Below are positions 10,846 through 20,550 of a stretch of 64,000 nucleotides of DNA, in pieces. Positions within the stretch are counted from its first letter, which is position 1; each line of letters opens with the position of its first letter. A model generated the notes under the pieces. The model was given only the letters and a program-made list of their open reading frames with translations, searched no databases and was not told where the DNA came from. The DNA is from Skeletonema tropicum (taxonomy: Eukaryota > Bacillariophyta > Thalassiosirophyceae > Thalassiosirales > Thalassiosiraceae), in the NCBI GenBank assembly GCA_037178625.1, contig CM074133.1, positions 2,108,001 through 2,172,000 of the forward strand, in the 5' to 3' direction. A program made the position numbers and the translations under genes.

Positions 10846-11775
10846 ATGTTCGCCTCCCTCCGATCAGTTGCCCGCCCATTGGCAAGGTGTGCCACAGCAC
10901 AAGGTAAATTAAATCTCCATTGGATGCGTCCTATGACCCAAGTTTTGCGGCCGTCAGTTTTTCTCTGGGTAAAAAAAGAATGTGTAAACTGCCGATGTTT
11001 TATCGGCAGTTGGAAAGCGTTAGGGATCTTATACCTCCTTTACAAATCTGGGGCTCCAAGAACTGGAGATCTCTTCAGCTCAATAATGGGATAATTTTTA
11101 TTTGATGAGGGGCCCCACTGACACAGTGGTGGTGCGGCGTGGTTGGTCCTCCTCAATCCTTCGATGATGGTTACTTTCAAAAAGCAACACATCTCCAGCG
11201 CCAGTGGCTTATTCAATTGGTGCTATTGTCCTGCGTCCAACGTAGTAATTGAAGGAGTAAATCTCACCCATATTCACGAAGAGAGATCGAGTTTACATCC
11301 ATTTTATCCAGGGAAAATGCTTCACACTTTATGTGTATAAAAACATCATTTTTTCATTACCCTCTGACACAATTCTCTTATTTTCCCCACACTACAGCCG
11401 CCAAGAGGACCACCATCCGATCATTCGCCGCCCTCTCCGAAGGCGAGAACGTCGTCGTCCCCCTAATCACCGACTCTCTCGAATGGACTCTCTCATCCCC
11501 CCCACCACTCCATCAGTTTGAAGAACCTCCCCTCATCGTGGAATGTGAACACCTTGACCTCAAGCCTGGTGCCGAGGTGGAAGAAATCCTTGAATCACAG
11601 GGTGAGACTAATTACGGATATTGTTGGTAAGGAGGGATGGGTTGCCAATGACCCTGCGTTGTATGAGGGATTGATTCCTCAGAACTGTGAATGGACTGAG
11701 TTTATTGATGAGAAGACTGGGGAGTGGGTTTACATGGATGAGTTTGGTCAACGAGTGGATGCACCAAAAGCATAA
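10846..11775 (+). CDS. Mitochondrial preprotein resembling C-terminal tail of Cox1
   Basis: Two exons. Exon 1 10846-10903 encodes MFASLRSVARPLARCATAQ, a classic Arg/Ala/Ser mitochondrial presequence. The intron is 10904-11397 (GTAAAT...ACTACAG); exon 2 from 11398 continues in phase. After RSFAALSEGENVVVPLI comes LEWTLSSPPPLHQFEEPPLI, closely resembling the end of mitochondrial or bacterial cytochrome oxidase subunit 1 (LEWTLPSPPP-type motif). An extra acidic domain follows, ending EWTEFIDEKTGEWVYMDEFGQRVDAPKA. One frame change near 11600-11615 links the two halves. In several protist lineages the C-terminal part of Cox1 is a separate nuclear gene; this gene fits that pattern, with an unusual extension. 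The identification rests on one motif plus targeting, so it is moderate. Confidence 0.5.
10988..11010. repeat. Perfect 9-bp-stem hairpin inside intron
   Basis: ACTGCCGAT and ATCGGCAGT are separated by five bases (GTTTT) in the intron of the Cox1-tail gene. This could be a small MITE remnant or a splicing-related structure; nothing else identifies it. Confidence 0.5.
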
Positions 11776-12371
11776 TTATCGTGATTTGAAGGAGTTGAGT
11801 TAATTATGGGTTGTAACGCAATGAATAGAGGAAGAAGTTATCTGAAGGGGGATTGGAACACAACATGTTCACCAAGGACATATTTTAGGTAGGGGAGGGG
11901 AGTAAGATAGATGGTTGGAGAAAACTTGAGACTGTAACATATACCAGTTACTCTGTCGTCTCTCTAATGATTAATAATAGATTATTTTAATCATCTGTTA
12001 TTGTCCGTGTAGGTACCTCATCAACATTTTTTTTTATTACACATCTTCTTAAGCGAGAGAAGATAGATTCGCCCGCTTTTGAATAAGAGGGGGGAGTACC
12101 ACATGATCACCCCTCTTTGCCCTCTAAAACAAAGATGAAAACAAAATCCGACCAAGAATCAAGAACCAAAACCCGACTCTCAACACCCAAAAAAGTCGAA
12201 GTGGTTTATTGCCGGTTCCGTTTACATGAATGTGAGAGGAATGCGCATCGGGAGATTTTAATAACACAGTGTTAGAAACGGACAACGAAAGCTACCACTT
12301 ACCGCAAAGCAACCTTGGTTTGTTTGAATTGTATACGCAGGCAGTGGTCGGTGGTCGATTCAAGTCTAACC
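11776..12371. other. Intergenic, 596 bp
   Basis: Spacer between two plus-strand genes. The left half is AT-rich with GGGGAGG tracts and likely holds the 3' end of the upstream transcript. The right half is rich in ACCAAAACCC-type sequence typical of 5' UTRs here. No gene is supported. Confidence 0.35.
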
Positions 12372-13961
12372 ATGACGACTGACACGAATACGCAAGATAC
12401 ACCGCCTGCAATAGTACCCGCGGCTTCGACATCTCGGATAGATATTGCCAATAAAAATGTTGAAATACCAGCGCCCACCTACTTCGCGTATTGGTCAAGA
12501 TTTCCATCGCGGCATCCCATCTTTTCACATTCTTTCATATGCTCCATCGTGTTGGCGCTATGTGCAACCAACTCTCTTCCTATTCTACAATCGACTGTAC
12601 AGCATTACCTCTCGTATCTATCGCTGTCACTCTTGCGGTTGGTCTTCATTGCGACCGCGATAATATCACTCCTTCATCAATCGGGGGCATTACGCCGATA
12701 TGCTATCAAATTCGCGGAAGAAGAGATATCCAAAAACATGAATGGTGCACTGGTAACTTTATCAGATGCACAGGTTGACTTGTTGAGAGGTAAAGTCGTC
12801 GTGCATGACTTTATCGTGCATAATAAAGAACGTGATGATTGGGAGTGGGATTCACCGTGCTTAGTACGTGTAGGACGCATTGAAGCCTCAATGAATTTTG
12901 CTTCAGTGGTTCAACTGCCCTACGTTGGGCGTATTCTCGATCACAGCTTCTTTGACATCTACACGATATTGGTGGAGGACGTCCAGATTTTCGTAGAGAA
13001 GAGGAAAAATGTATTCAACTTTCATTTGATGGATGCAAGTTTAGACATTCCAGATCATGACCCAATCATGAAAGAATACAACAAAAGGAAGGAGAGAGAT
13101 GCTCTTTTCGATTCCGCCAAGAACAATCGTAACACGTTGAATAATGCCAAGTCGCAAGATGCAGAAGAGCAGCGAGGAGACGCTGCAAGTGGTCGTGATG
13201 TGATTAGCCCTTTGAGGGAGAAGGAAGACGAGGCAAATAAAATCATCGAGAAGTTAGTCGGAACCGTTTCAAATCTTGGGAAAGCTGTTGGTGAAGGAGG
13301 ATCCCAAGGTCTCAAGGTGGCCTTGATAAATCAAAAGGACAGCTTGGTCAAGAATTTGAAAGAACTGCATTCAATGTCACCGGCTTCTGCTTTTGTAAGG
13401 AGAGGGAATGACCACAAGGAAGGTTGGTCGCAACAAAAAAATAAGATGAAATCCTTGGGAAATGCTTTGGGCGAAGTGGTAGAGCAGAACGTGTCAGATA
13501 TTAAACATCAAATGGGTTTTCTTCAAAAACCTCCTCCGAGAAAAGAAGGATGGATATCAGGTGCACCAGATTACATACGGGTCGGATCGTTGATGCTACG
13601 TGAGGTTCGTATTTTTACGAAACATGTTCTAGTAGGAAAAGTCGAAGAATCAACAATAGAACCACCTGAGTTAGGAAATGTGGATCATCATGTCGCAGGT
13701 TGGAGCCGTCCGATTGTAGTCTACGAATTGGCTCTAACTGGGGCTGAAATGTCACCTTCCATGTCAGCCAGAGATCCACAAACGGGCATGCCAGTAGTGG
13801 GAATTCCGATGGATCGGTTCTTAGACATTATTTTCAAGAAGCTGATGGCAGAAGTGGCGAAGTATAACACTGGGCGGTTATTTCAGACAGCGTTTGGAGA
13901 TGTGTTCTCGTTTGTGGACGCAAACGCAAGCAAAGAGGTGGATGTTGCTGAGACTGTCTAA
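12372..13961 (+). CDS. Membrane protein with AsmA/Mdm31-like domain
   Basis: I choose ATG at 12372 (MTTDTNTQD) because the upstream extension is Cys/Trp-rich and lacks character. The product has about 529 residues. After a polar N-terminus there are two hydrophobic segments (FICSIVLALCATNSLPIL and LRLVFIATAIISLL). A beta-rich part follows with VTLSDAQVDLLRGKVVVHDF, LVRVGRIEASMNFASVVQ and TILVEDVQIFVEKR, the pattern seen in Mdm31/Mdm32 and AsmA-like lipid-transfer proteins (a buried anchor then repeating strands describing membrane-proximal layers). The middle is a charged coiled coil (about 245-420), and the end contains IPMDRFLDIIFKKLMAEVAKYN. No frameshift. A mitochondrial inner membrane or plastid envelope location would fit the family but is not shown; a purely diatom-specific family is the alternative. 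Confidence 0.5.
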   Translation: MTTDTNTQDTPPAIVPAASTSRIDIANKNVEIPAPTYFAYWSRFPSRHPIFSHSFICSIVLALCATNSLPILQSTVQHYLSYLSLSLLRLVFIATAIISLLHQSGALRRYAIKFAEEEISKNMNGALVTLSDAQVDLLRGKVVVHDFIVHNKERDDWEWDSPCLVRVGRIEASMNFASVVQLPYVGRILDHSFFDIYTILVEDVQIFVEKRKNVFNFHLMDASLDIPDHDPIMKEYNKRKERDALFDSAKNNRNTLNNAKSQDAEEQRGDAASGRDVISPLREKEDEANKIIEKLVGTVSNLGKAVGEGGSQGLKVALINQKDSLVKNLKELHSMSPASAFVRRGNDHKEGWSQQKNKMKSLGNALGEVVEQNVSDIKHQMGFLQKPPPRKEGWISGAPDYIRVGSLMLREVRIFTKHVLVGKVEESTIEPPELGNVDHHVAGWSRPIVVYELALTGAEMSPSMSARDPQTGMPVVGIPMDRFLDIIFKKLMAEVAKYNTGRLFQTAFGDVFSFVDANASKEVDVAETV

Positions 13962-14318
13962 AGTTGCATATGTAAAAAAAGTATATTTAGGATTAGGTAC
14001 ATGTTATACTGTTTCTTGCTAGAGATTGGTGCCTCTAAGAGAGAGAGATAGTGTACCCATTATGAGGTGCACAATAAATCAATGCTCTTACCTTGCTTCT
14101 GTACATTCATTCCGTCCTCGCTCTTCTTCCCTTATTGCCAACAAAAAGGATTCCGGGGGCGCCCCCGCTCCCCATTACTGTTTGACCCCGCTTCCCTCGA
14201 AAAACTGCGTAGGAGTGCGTAGGTATTGTACATACATACACTTATACTAAAAGCTTCTCTACCCTCTACCATACCTCTACCATACTCTCTCATACCTACC
14301 TATCAAACGACAACAACC
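13962..14318. other. Intergenic, 357 bp
   Basis: Terminal sequences of the upstream gene and a TACCTCTACCATACTCTCTCATACC pyrimidine-rich leader of the downstream gene (about 14255-14310). No gene is supported. Confidence 0.35.
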
Positions 14319-14945
14319 ATGTCAGCGCCCTCCCAGCCGAGTGCCTTTGCCGATAGCGACGAAGACAATGCCTCCATGGAGATGTCTCCTTTAAAGAGTG
14401 GGGATATTGCCAGTCTCGATAAAAATAATGAATTACCGACTGAAGATGACGACACTGAAAATGATGACGATGAGGGAGAAGATGAAGAAGCAATCCCTGT
14501 GGCATCCATAGTAGCCTCTGGCAGCCTCTCCGACGACGACGCAGAAGAAGATGAAAAGGAAGGCAAAAAAGAAGATAATACGGGTGCTTCATCAAAAGCG
14601 TCATCTGCAAAGTCTGCTGAAAAGCCGACGCCATCCTCTGGTGGAAAAAGAAAAGCAACCGGGGAGCCATCCTCTGCGAAAAAACGACAACCTGCTGCCA
14701 AAGGACTCTTTGTGCCCTTCCGTACTGTCAAAAAGATCATGCAGCAAGATCCTGACATTAACATAATTCAGAACGACGCTGCAATCATGGTCACTGCGGC
14801 AACTGGCCTCTTTTTGAAAGAATTTACAGAGAAAAGTTTAGAGAGCTGCAAGAAGAAGGGACGAAACACAATCAAGTATGATGATGTGGCAGAAGTTAGG
14901 GCGAACAACAAGAATTATTCATTTTTGGATATGCTCTTGCCATGA
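14319..14945 (+). CDS. Histone-fold protein, NF-YC/POLE4/CHRAC1-like
   Basis: Start ATG at 14319 (MSAPSQPSAFADSDED), 208 residues. The first 115 residues are acidic and Ser/Lys-rich (runs of DDD/EEDE), typical of chromatin proteins. The C-terminal 90 residues form a complete CBFD/NF-YB/HMF histone fold: PFRTVKKIMQQDPDINIIQ, then DAAIMVTAATGLFLKEFTEK, GRNTIKYDDVAEV and YSFLDMLLP. The short loop after helix 3 and the LDMLLP ending resemble DNA polymerase epsilon subunit 4 (Dpb3) and CHRAC1 more than NF-YC, which has a longer tail. Such proteins pair with an NF-YB/POLE3-type partner. The role would be nucleosome remodelling or replication-coupled histone handling; which member it is cannot be settled by reading alone. 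Intact frame. Confidence 0.75.
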   Translation: MSAPSQPSAFADSDEDNASMEMSPLKSGDIASLDKNNELPTEDDDTENDDDEGEDEEAIPVASIVASGSLSDDDAEEDEKEGKKEDNTGASSKASSAKSAEKPTPSSGGKRKATGEPSSAKKRQPAAKGLFVPFRTVKKIMQQDPDINIIQNDAAIMVTAATGLFLKEFTEKSLESCKKKGRNTIKYDDVAEVRANNKNYSFLDMLLP

Positions 14946-14983
14946 AAAACAGTACACGTGTTGCTGCCGTAGGTTGTCTATCA

Positions 14984-16636
14984 CTAATGGCTGCTAAATA
15001 CTTCAGCACCATCGCTACCAATAACTCTTCGATACCATTTAGCCGAATCTTTCGGAGTGCGCTCAAGTGTTGTATAATTCACATAGACAATACCAAAACG
15101 CTTTGAAAGACCGTATTGCCACTCGAAGTTGTCAAATAAACTCCATGCAAAATAGCCTTTCAGATTTACTCCTTCTGCCATTGCCTCTCCAAATCCTTTT
15201 ATATACCCTGCTAAATAATCAATACGTTCAGAGTCATGTATTGATTGCTCAAAGTTTGTTTCATGACAAGCAACGCCATTCTCCGTGACGTAAACGTTGG
15301 GATTATTGTATCGTTTTGCAATCCATAGTAAGATTCCTTTTGCTCCCTCTGGCGATATGTTCCATCCCATAGCAGTTTTCTTCCAAGAAGGGTTATCGCT
15401 CAAAGTAACAAACTGATCAGCCCAGTAGCCAGCCCACTGTGGTGGTTCCAAAGGTGTTGATGCAAGTGCCGACGAGTAATGATTGAGACCAAGAAAATCA
15501 ACTGATCCTGTGATCAAGTCTATTTCATCTGATGAAAATGTCGGAAGACGATCACCAAGGATACGCTTCATAGACAAAGGATAGTCTCCAAGATATACAG
15601 GTTCAGTCATCCAACCTAATTGGAACTCAATTGCTCTGCTTGCCGCTTCTTGATCATCCAAACTTTCCGCATGTAGAGGGAAACGAAAGTCTCCAGAATT
15701 TGAGATGCCAATGACTGACTTTCCACCATTTTCGTACCCCTCTTGTCGAAACACCTGGACTGCTGTAGCATGAGCAAGTAGCAAGTGATGCCCGACCAGG
15801 TATGGATCGCCCGTTCCTCCAACATCCTTCCCCAACAAACCTGGTGCATTACTTGCTTCTTCATAGCCGTGGATGGCGACAGTCCAACCTTCATTGATGG
15901 TTATCCAATGCTTGACACGATCACCAAAGAAGTGAAAGCATACTCTGGCATAGTTTGCAAAATCATCAATGATTGCTCTATCTTCCCAACCGCCATATTT
16001 ATCTTGCAATCCCTGAGGAAGATCCCAGTGGTATAGGGTTACAAATGGAACAATGTTGGACTCGAGGAGTTCATCGATTAATTTGCTGTAAAAGTCTACT
16101 CCCTCATAATTGACACCTTTAATGTTTGTGTCATCATCTCCAGTCTTGAAGTTAACCATGCCCGTCGGTAGAATCCTTGACCAAGAGATTGAAAACCTAT
16201 ACGCTTTCAACCCTAATCCTTTCATGAGCTGAACATCTTCTCTCCAGTGATGGTAGTGGTCATCGGTTACATCCCCTGTGTCACCATTGCAGTTTTCTTC
16301 AAATTCTCGGCAAAAAGTATCCCAAATAGATGGACCGCGGCCACCGTCAGTTGTTCCTCCTTCAATTTGGTAAGATGAAGTTGCAGCACCCCATATGAAA
16401 TCTTTTGGGAATGCTTGAGTTGGCGATCTAATACGGATAACTGCGCATTTCAAGATAGTAGCGAATATTGCGATTGCGATCACCAAAGCGGCAGGAACGT
16501 ACGTACATCGTCGTTTCCCCCTGTTGCGTAGGTTGCTATCAGCCCACAGCAGAGAAGTTGTTTCTACATGCTCCATTGATAGATGCTTTCTTGGCTCTTC
16601 CTCGGCGTGTGAGATGACATCAATTGATAGGTTCAT
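14984..16636 (-). CDS. Glycoside hydrolase family 1 beta-glucosidase, membrane-anchored
   Basis: Full-length 550-residue GH1 protein. After a 47-residue cytosolic-like N-terminus there is a single hydrophobic segment (YVPAALVIAIAIFATILKCAV), then the catalytic domain beginning FPKDFIWGAATSSYQIEGG. Landmarks: WSRILPTG, YHWDLPQGL, acid/base region WITINEGW, FLGLNHYSS, nucleophile region VYVTENG and the aglycone-site WSLFDNFEWQYG. The usual TxNEP is TINEG here, with the catalytic Glu kept and the following Pro replaced. Residues for both catalytic glutamates are present, so it should be active on beta-linked glucosides or laminarin-derived oligosaccharides (family knowledge). Anchor topology predicts a type II protein facing the secretory lumen or cell surface. 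Unbroken frame, no intron. Head-to-head with the SET gene, 296 bp between starts. Confidence 0.92.
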   Translation of the reverse strand: MNLSIDVISHAEEEPRKHLSMEHVETTSLLWADSNLRNRGKRRCTYVPAALVIAIAIFATILKCAVIRIRSPTQAFPKDFIWGAATSSYQIEGGTTDGGRGPSIWDTFCREFEENCNGDTGDVTDDHYHHWREDVQLMKGLGLKAYRFSISWSRILPTGMVNFKTGDDDTNIKGVNYEGVDFYSKLIDELLESNIVPFVTLYHWDLPQGLQDKYGGWEDRAIIDDFANYARVCFHFFGDRVKHWITINEGWTVAIHGYEEASNAPGLLGKDVGGTGDPYLVGHHLLLAHATAVQVFRQEGYENGGKSVIGISNSGDFRFPLHAESLDDQEAASRAIEFQLGWMTEPVYLGDYPLSMKRILGDRLPTFSSDEIDLITGSVDFLGLNHYSSALASTPLEPPQWAGYWADQFVTLSDNPSWKKTAMGWNISPEGAKGILLWIAKRYNNPNVYVTENGVACHETNFEQSIHDSERIDYLAGYIKGFGEAMAEGVNLKGYFAWSLFDNFEWQYGLSKRFGIVYVNYTTLERTPKDSAKWYRRVIGSDGAEVFSSH

Positions 16637-16932
16637 CTTATGCTAACTCAAGTTATTGGTCCCAAATTCGTCGGTAGGTGCTCTATCTCGACGAATCATA
16701 GTCTCTTCCGCATCAGATATTGTACATATACTGTTTGGGATGCTATCTTTCAACTGATCTATGAATTTTCGTCGGGCAACATGGCCATATTTAGACTATT
16801 ACAATTTTGTTAGTGATTTGTGTGTGAAAATTGTGAGCTGTCACGACGCGACAGTGACAATTATTTCCCGCCAGTAGCTATTATCCTCCCTATCTCACAA
16901 ACGCAACAGCCAAAGAACCAAACATTAACATC
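16637..16932. promoter_or_regulatory. Divergent promoter region, GH1 / SET gene
   Basis: There are 296 bp between divergent start codons, with no open frame. The short spacing implies a shared or overlapping promoter; no named motif is claimed. Confidence 0.4.
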
Positions 16933-18592
16933 ATGGAGGCCGCTTGGAATGCATTTGGATCAGATAGTGACAGTAGCGACTCTGAAGGCGATAATGATGT
17001 GACTGGTAGAGAAGAGGCGACACGTCTCATGCAGCAATACAACACTCAAAGCGCTCAAGACAAGCAAAGCTCAATACCTGGCAGCAGTAACTCAACATCG
17101 ATAACATTTCAACCATCGTTTCATGATCAAAAGCAACGTACGGCTTTGTTGCCATGGCCAAATAATCCTCCCCTATACTTGGGACCTGCAGTTGTTGAGA
17201 AGTTGACGCTAGGGGGTGGGAGAGGATATACCGCAACAGCTGATCTTCCACCAGGCACGTGCATCCTGATAGAAGAACCATTCGTCAAGGGTTGGAGTGA
17301 GCAACAGATGGGGAAGCGGTTGGGATTAGAATCAATTCAACATCTTTTTGAGAGGGATAACGCTCAAAGTATTGTTCAGTGTATGGAAGAACTTCATCCA
17401 ACAAAAGAAAAAGTCGACACTGTATATCAAGGTAATTCAGAGGATATTGCTCCACTCGATGAGATTCAAATTTTGGACATGATATCGAGTGCGGATAGTA
17501 ACGCATCTCACTATCAGGAGGTTCAATCGCTTATCGCTTATGCAAAAGACAGAGGAATCGTCAATTCTGATGGCACAAACCTCACCTCAACAGACATCAA
17601 TCGACTCTTACTGACTATGCGGTACAATGGCTTTGATTCTGGACTCTATTTGCACTTCAGTATCTTTAACCATGACGAAGATCCAAATTGTATTAAATTC
17701 CGTCCTTCATCTGAAGGTGCACAGCAACGACACTACTCAGAAGCAAGAACAACTCGATTTGTGAAAAAGGGAGAGGCTCTGACACTTCATTACCTCGAAA
17801 ATCCACGTGAAGTATCGCATGCTACAAGACGCAAGATTCTCTGGGACCAGCACAGGTTTGATATTGGAGATGAAGATGCATTCAAGAAGTTCTTGCGTTT
17901 GACTAAGGATCTCAATACGAGAACAAAAGCAGTTTATGAATCGGAATTAGTTCACGGGAGTTTCCCCGATTCGAATAGAATCAGGAATAAAGGAGGACAG
18001 TGGCGACGGCCAACCTGTAGCATGCAATATTGAGAATTCTTTGGACGATTTAGAAGATATTGTAGTTGAACTCCAAGCCGTGTTTTTATCCAAGCCAGAC
18101 GAGGGCAATTCTATGTCATCTATTTCCTTTGAGAGAGCTGCTGCCTTGGAATTGACTGTGTGGGAATTGATAACGGCAGCTAAAGCATCACTTGGAAACA
18201 ACAATCATATCTTACTATCTCGTTGCAGGAGGCTACATCTCGATTCGATTGAAGTACTGCTAGAGCATTGCTCCTCTATACTTGATAATAAAGCTTCAAC
18301 CGAATTAATGGCTCGGTTTCTACCTTCGGCGCGGGAGTTGCTCGAATCACAAAAGCTGAGGTTGGGAATTGATCACACAGATGTCGCAAGAACGAGTAAT
18401 GATATATCAATGGGTATTCAAGCTCTTTTGAGTCACTCTCCCAAACGGCTGTTGTCACTGCAATTGGATGGCATGCATTCATTAGATCAATGTTCGAGAT
18501 TTGAGCACTCCTGTCGCAAAGAAAAAGAACGCATTGAGAAATTATTCCCAAAGGATGCCGATAATATCATTGCAATGGTAAAGATTAAATAG
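16933..18592 (+). CDS. SET-domain protein, SMYD-like lysine methyltransferase
   Basis: Start at 16933 (MEAAWNAFGSDSDSSDSEGD, acidic). The SET halves are visible: a first part with GGRGYTATADLPPGTCILIEEPFV, a divergent insert, then HFSIFNHDEDPNCIKF (the N-H-x-x-x-P-N motif that contacts SAM) and FVKKGEALTLHYLENPREVSHATRR (the post-motif GEALTLHY). A helical C-terminal region follows (about 18000-18592) with repeated Leu/His helices like the TPR-type C-domain of SMYD proteins. The frame changes once at about 17990-18030, where an A/G-rich stretch (AATAAAGGAGGACAG) precedes the shift; reading DSGDGQPVACNIENSLDDLED in the new frame joins the halves smoothly. No MYND zinc finger is seen. The substrate is unknown. 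Tail-to-tail with the SelU-like gene. Confidence 0.7.
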
Positions 18593-18652
18593 TAAACAAT
18601 ATCAGTAGTTGTGAGCTTTCAGTTCTGTAGATACAGATGAAACAAGACTTGA

Positions 18653-18718
18653 CCGCATTATCAAGTGGTTCTGTGTATCAGTATGAATAACAGCTCGAGA
18701 ACCACTGTCATTCTGCGG
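18653..18718 (-). promoter_or_regulatory. Candidate SECIS element in 3' UTR of SelU-like gene
   Basis: On the minus strand, 44 bases after the stop codon, the sequence folds as CCGCA/TGCGG lower stem, an internal loop with AATGA on the 5' side and TTGATAA on the 3' side, then a 9-bp upper stem AGTGGTTCT/AGAACCACT and a 25-base apical loop. The ATGA...TGA pair at the base of the upper stem is the layout of the SECIS kink-turn quartet. The apical AA (or CC) usually found in SECIS is not obvious, so this is a candidate only. Confidence 0.55.
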
Positions 18719-18761
18719 TACAAATATCGAAACAGCAAAGTAGCTACTTTGCAACCAAAAT

Positions 18762-19493
18762 TTAGCTAGTTTTTGTCTTGCTTTCCGCCCTCAACTCTCT
18801 CACAACAGCTATAATATCTTCCACTGGTACCTCCGATCCAGTCTCTTCCCTGTAAGCAAATCTAGCTTTACCCGTTGCATCAAAAATGATCACCCCTCCT
18901 TGTACTAACCCTTCCCCTTTATAATTCCCGCTAATATTCTTTTTGGATAGACGCTTGGATATGTTTCTCATTCCCCTGAACATCTTTATTGGATTCCAAG
19001 TTGATATCGACAATTTTCGAGTGCCCAATGCTGTATAAAATGCTTGACTTTCATCTTTGTACAACGGGTACGTAAAATAATCATTATAAAAGTCGTATAA
19101 ACCCGGATCATCAACCCCTACTTCCTTTACAACACCAAATAAACCAAATCCATCAAGAGGTTTGTCCTCTCTCGCCGCGAGATCCGCAATTGCTTTGCCC
19201 TCCTCGCGGCATAAAACTCATCCTGGTCTACGCACAGCAAATGCAATACATCCAAGAGACCCCGAATGCTGCCGGATTACACTGGCTGCGTCTATGCACT
19301 CCGCCTCGGATACATCATCCTTCGCTTCCAAGGCAGCTGCGGCCTTTGATCTGAACTCGAGAGGAGTTAGCTGTGTTTGCGACACATCCGTCCAGGACGC
19401 AGGTAGTTCCAAGTTCGGCGGTACATACGCATCAGCCACTCCCACTGTTATGGTGGTAATCAGTATGCTCAATAATCTCATCAGTTGATCCAA
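18762..19493 (-). CDS. Selenoprotein U-type PRXL2 peroxiredoxin-like protein (in-frame TGA)
   Basis: One frame runs from ATG at 19493 to TAA at 18762-18764, interrupted only by a single TGA at 19218-19220 (codon 92). Before it: FAVRRPG; after it: VLCREEGKAIADLA. PRXL2/SelU (FAM213/AAED1-type) proteins have RRPGCxLCREEA at this place, so TGA occupies exactly the first Cys of the CxxC redox motif and is best read as selenocysteine (UxxC). The rest fits the thioredoxin-like family: PLDGFGLFGVVKEVGV, LYKDESQAFYTALG, IFDATGKARFAYREETG. The N-terminus (MRLLSILITTITVGVADAY) is a signal peptide, possibly for plastid entry. A SECIS-like hairpin lies in the 3' UTR. A plain nonsense mutation is the alternative, but its position and the open frame beyond argue against it. 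The redox substrate is unknown. Confidence 0.82.
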
Positions 19494-19665
19494 TGGGTGT
19501 TGCAGGTTCCTTCACGAACACTGAGAGAATAATCTACATATCTAACACTGAGAGACTCTGAGCTGAGAGCTGAGACTCTACTGTTGCTATTTATCAGATC
19601 AGACTGAGTCAAAATCTAAAGATAAGGAGGATTTAGATCTAAATAGATAGTATGTATGCTGTACA

Positions 19666-19859
19666 GGGACCTACCGCGAACTATCCACCTACTCGGCTTA
19701 TACCCACCCTCCAAATCACAGCCTAGCCAAAATATTTATACCCACCTCCTCGTTTTTACTAGTAGTTACTAGGGAATTAGAAGCGAATATAATACCCACC
19801 TGCAGAAGTCTAGCCAAAATTTTTATACCCAGGGGGGGGTATAGTTCGCGGTAGGTCCC
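19666..19859. mobile_element. 194-bp MITE with 19-bp perfect terminal inverted repeats
   Basis: The ends are GGGACCTACCGCGAACTAT (19666-19684) and its exact reverse complement (19841-19859). The interior is non-coding and contains the string AGCCAAAATWTTTATACCCA twice, so it has subterminal repeats as well. No clear target-site duplication could be read. It sits about 170 bp upstream of the SelU-like gene start. Confidence 0.8.
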
Positions 19860-19878
19860 ATCAAAAAACCATCATGAC

Positions 19879-20526
19879 CATGGCATCCGACAGCGTAGAC
19901 GCCGTCGCCTATATCTCAGCTAATACCACGTCCCTAATTAAGTTTGATAGATTAAATCGCTTCTATTAATATATAATAACAAGATTATTTGGTCAGTACA
20001 TCAATAATTACGACCAGAGGCCGTTCGAATAGGGGGTCAAATGTTGTGATGATGCGTCGATTTTTGACCGCAAGGCAGTGCTTTGAGAGACTTTGGGGGT
20101 GGCTGTGGCAATGATACTCGGTCGGTACATTCAAATAAATATATTATATCGATCAGCCAAGTGTCATCGCTGTAGAAATCCTCGAAAACCCTTTCAAGGA
20201 CCGACATGGTGCAGGAATTCGGCGTCGTCACCTGTGTGCTGAAAATGCGCTCTAGCTCTCTCAATATTGCTTATGATCACGGAACTAATGGCCTAAATCG
20301 CTTGCTATGGCGTTAATGAAGACAATAAGGCCGGTAGTTCCATGATGATAAGCACTTCCTAAGGTACTAGGGTACGCCGAATAATCACCATGGAGGTGGT
20401 GTTTTTGTGCGGTGGGTGTTGATAAAAATGGTTGATTTTGTATGTAGGTATGTAGATAAGCAATATTACCATCCAACTTTACCGTACCACCACTTTCACT
20501 TAAAATCGCGCTGTGAATCAGCATGG
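19879..20526. repeat. 648-bp dispersed repeat, copy 1
   Basis: Nearly the same sequence occurs at 44682-45328 in the same orientation. Both begin CATGGCATCCGACAGCG and end in a block ending AATCAGC[A/G]TGG. The ends are weakly inverted (CATG and ACAGCG recur in inverse order). No coding frame survives in both copies. It is likely a non-autonomous DNA element. A 4.66-kb element begins 25 bp after this copy. Confidence 0.8.
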
Positions 20527-20550
20527 TATGTGTGGTTGAATTTGATGGAG

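Noticed and set aside
11600..11630. 30-bp intron in the Cox1-tail gene (GTGAG...AAG)
   Set aside because: Too short for splicing and removes residues that fit the domain; a one-base indel is simpler.
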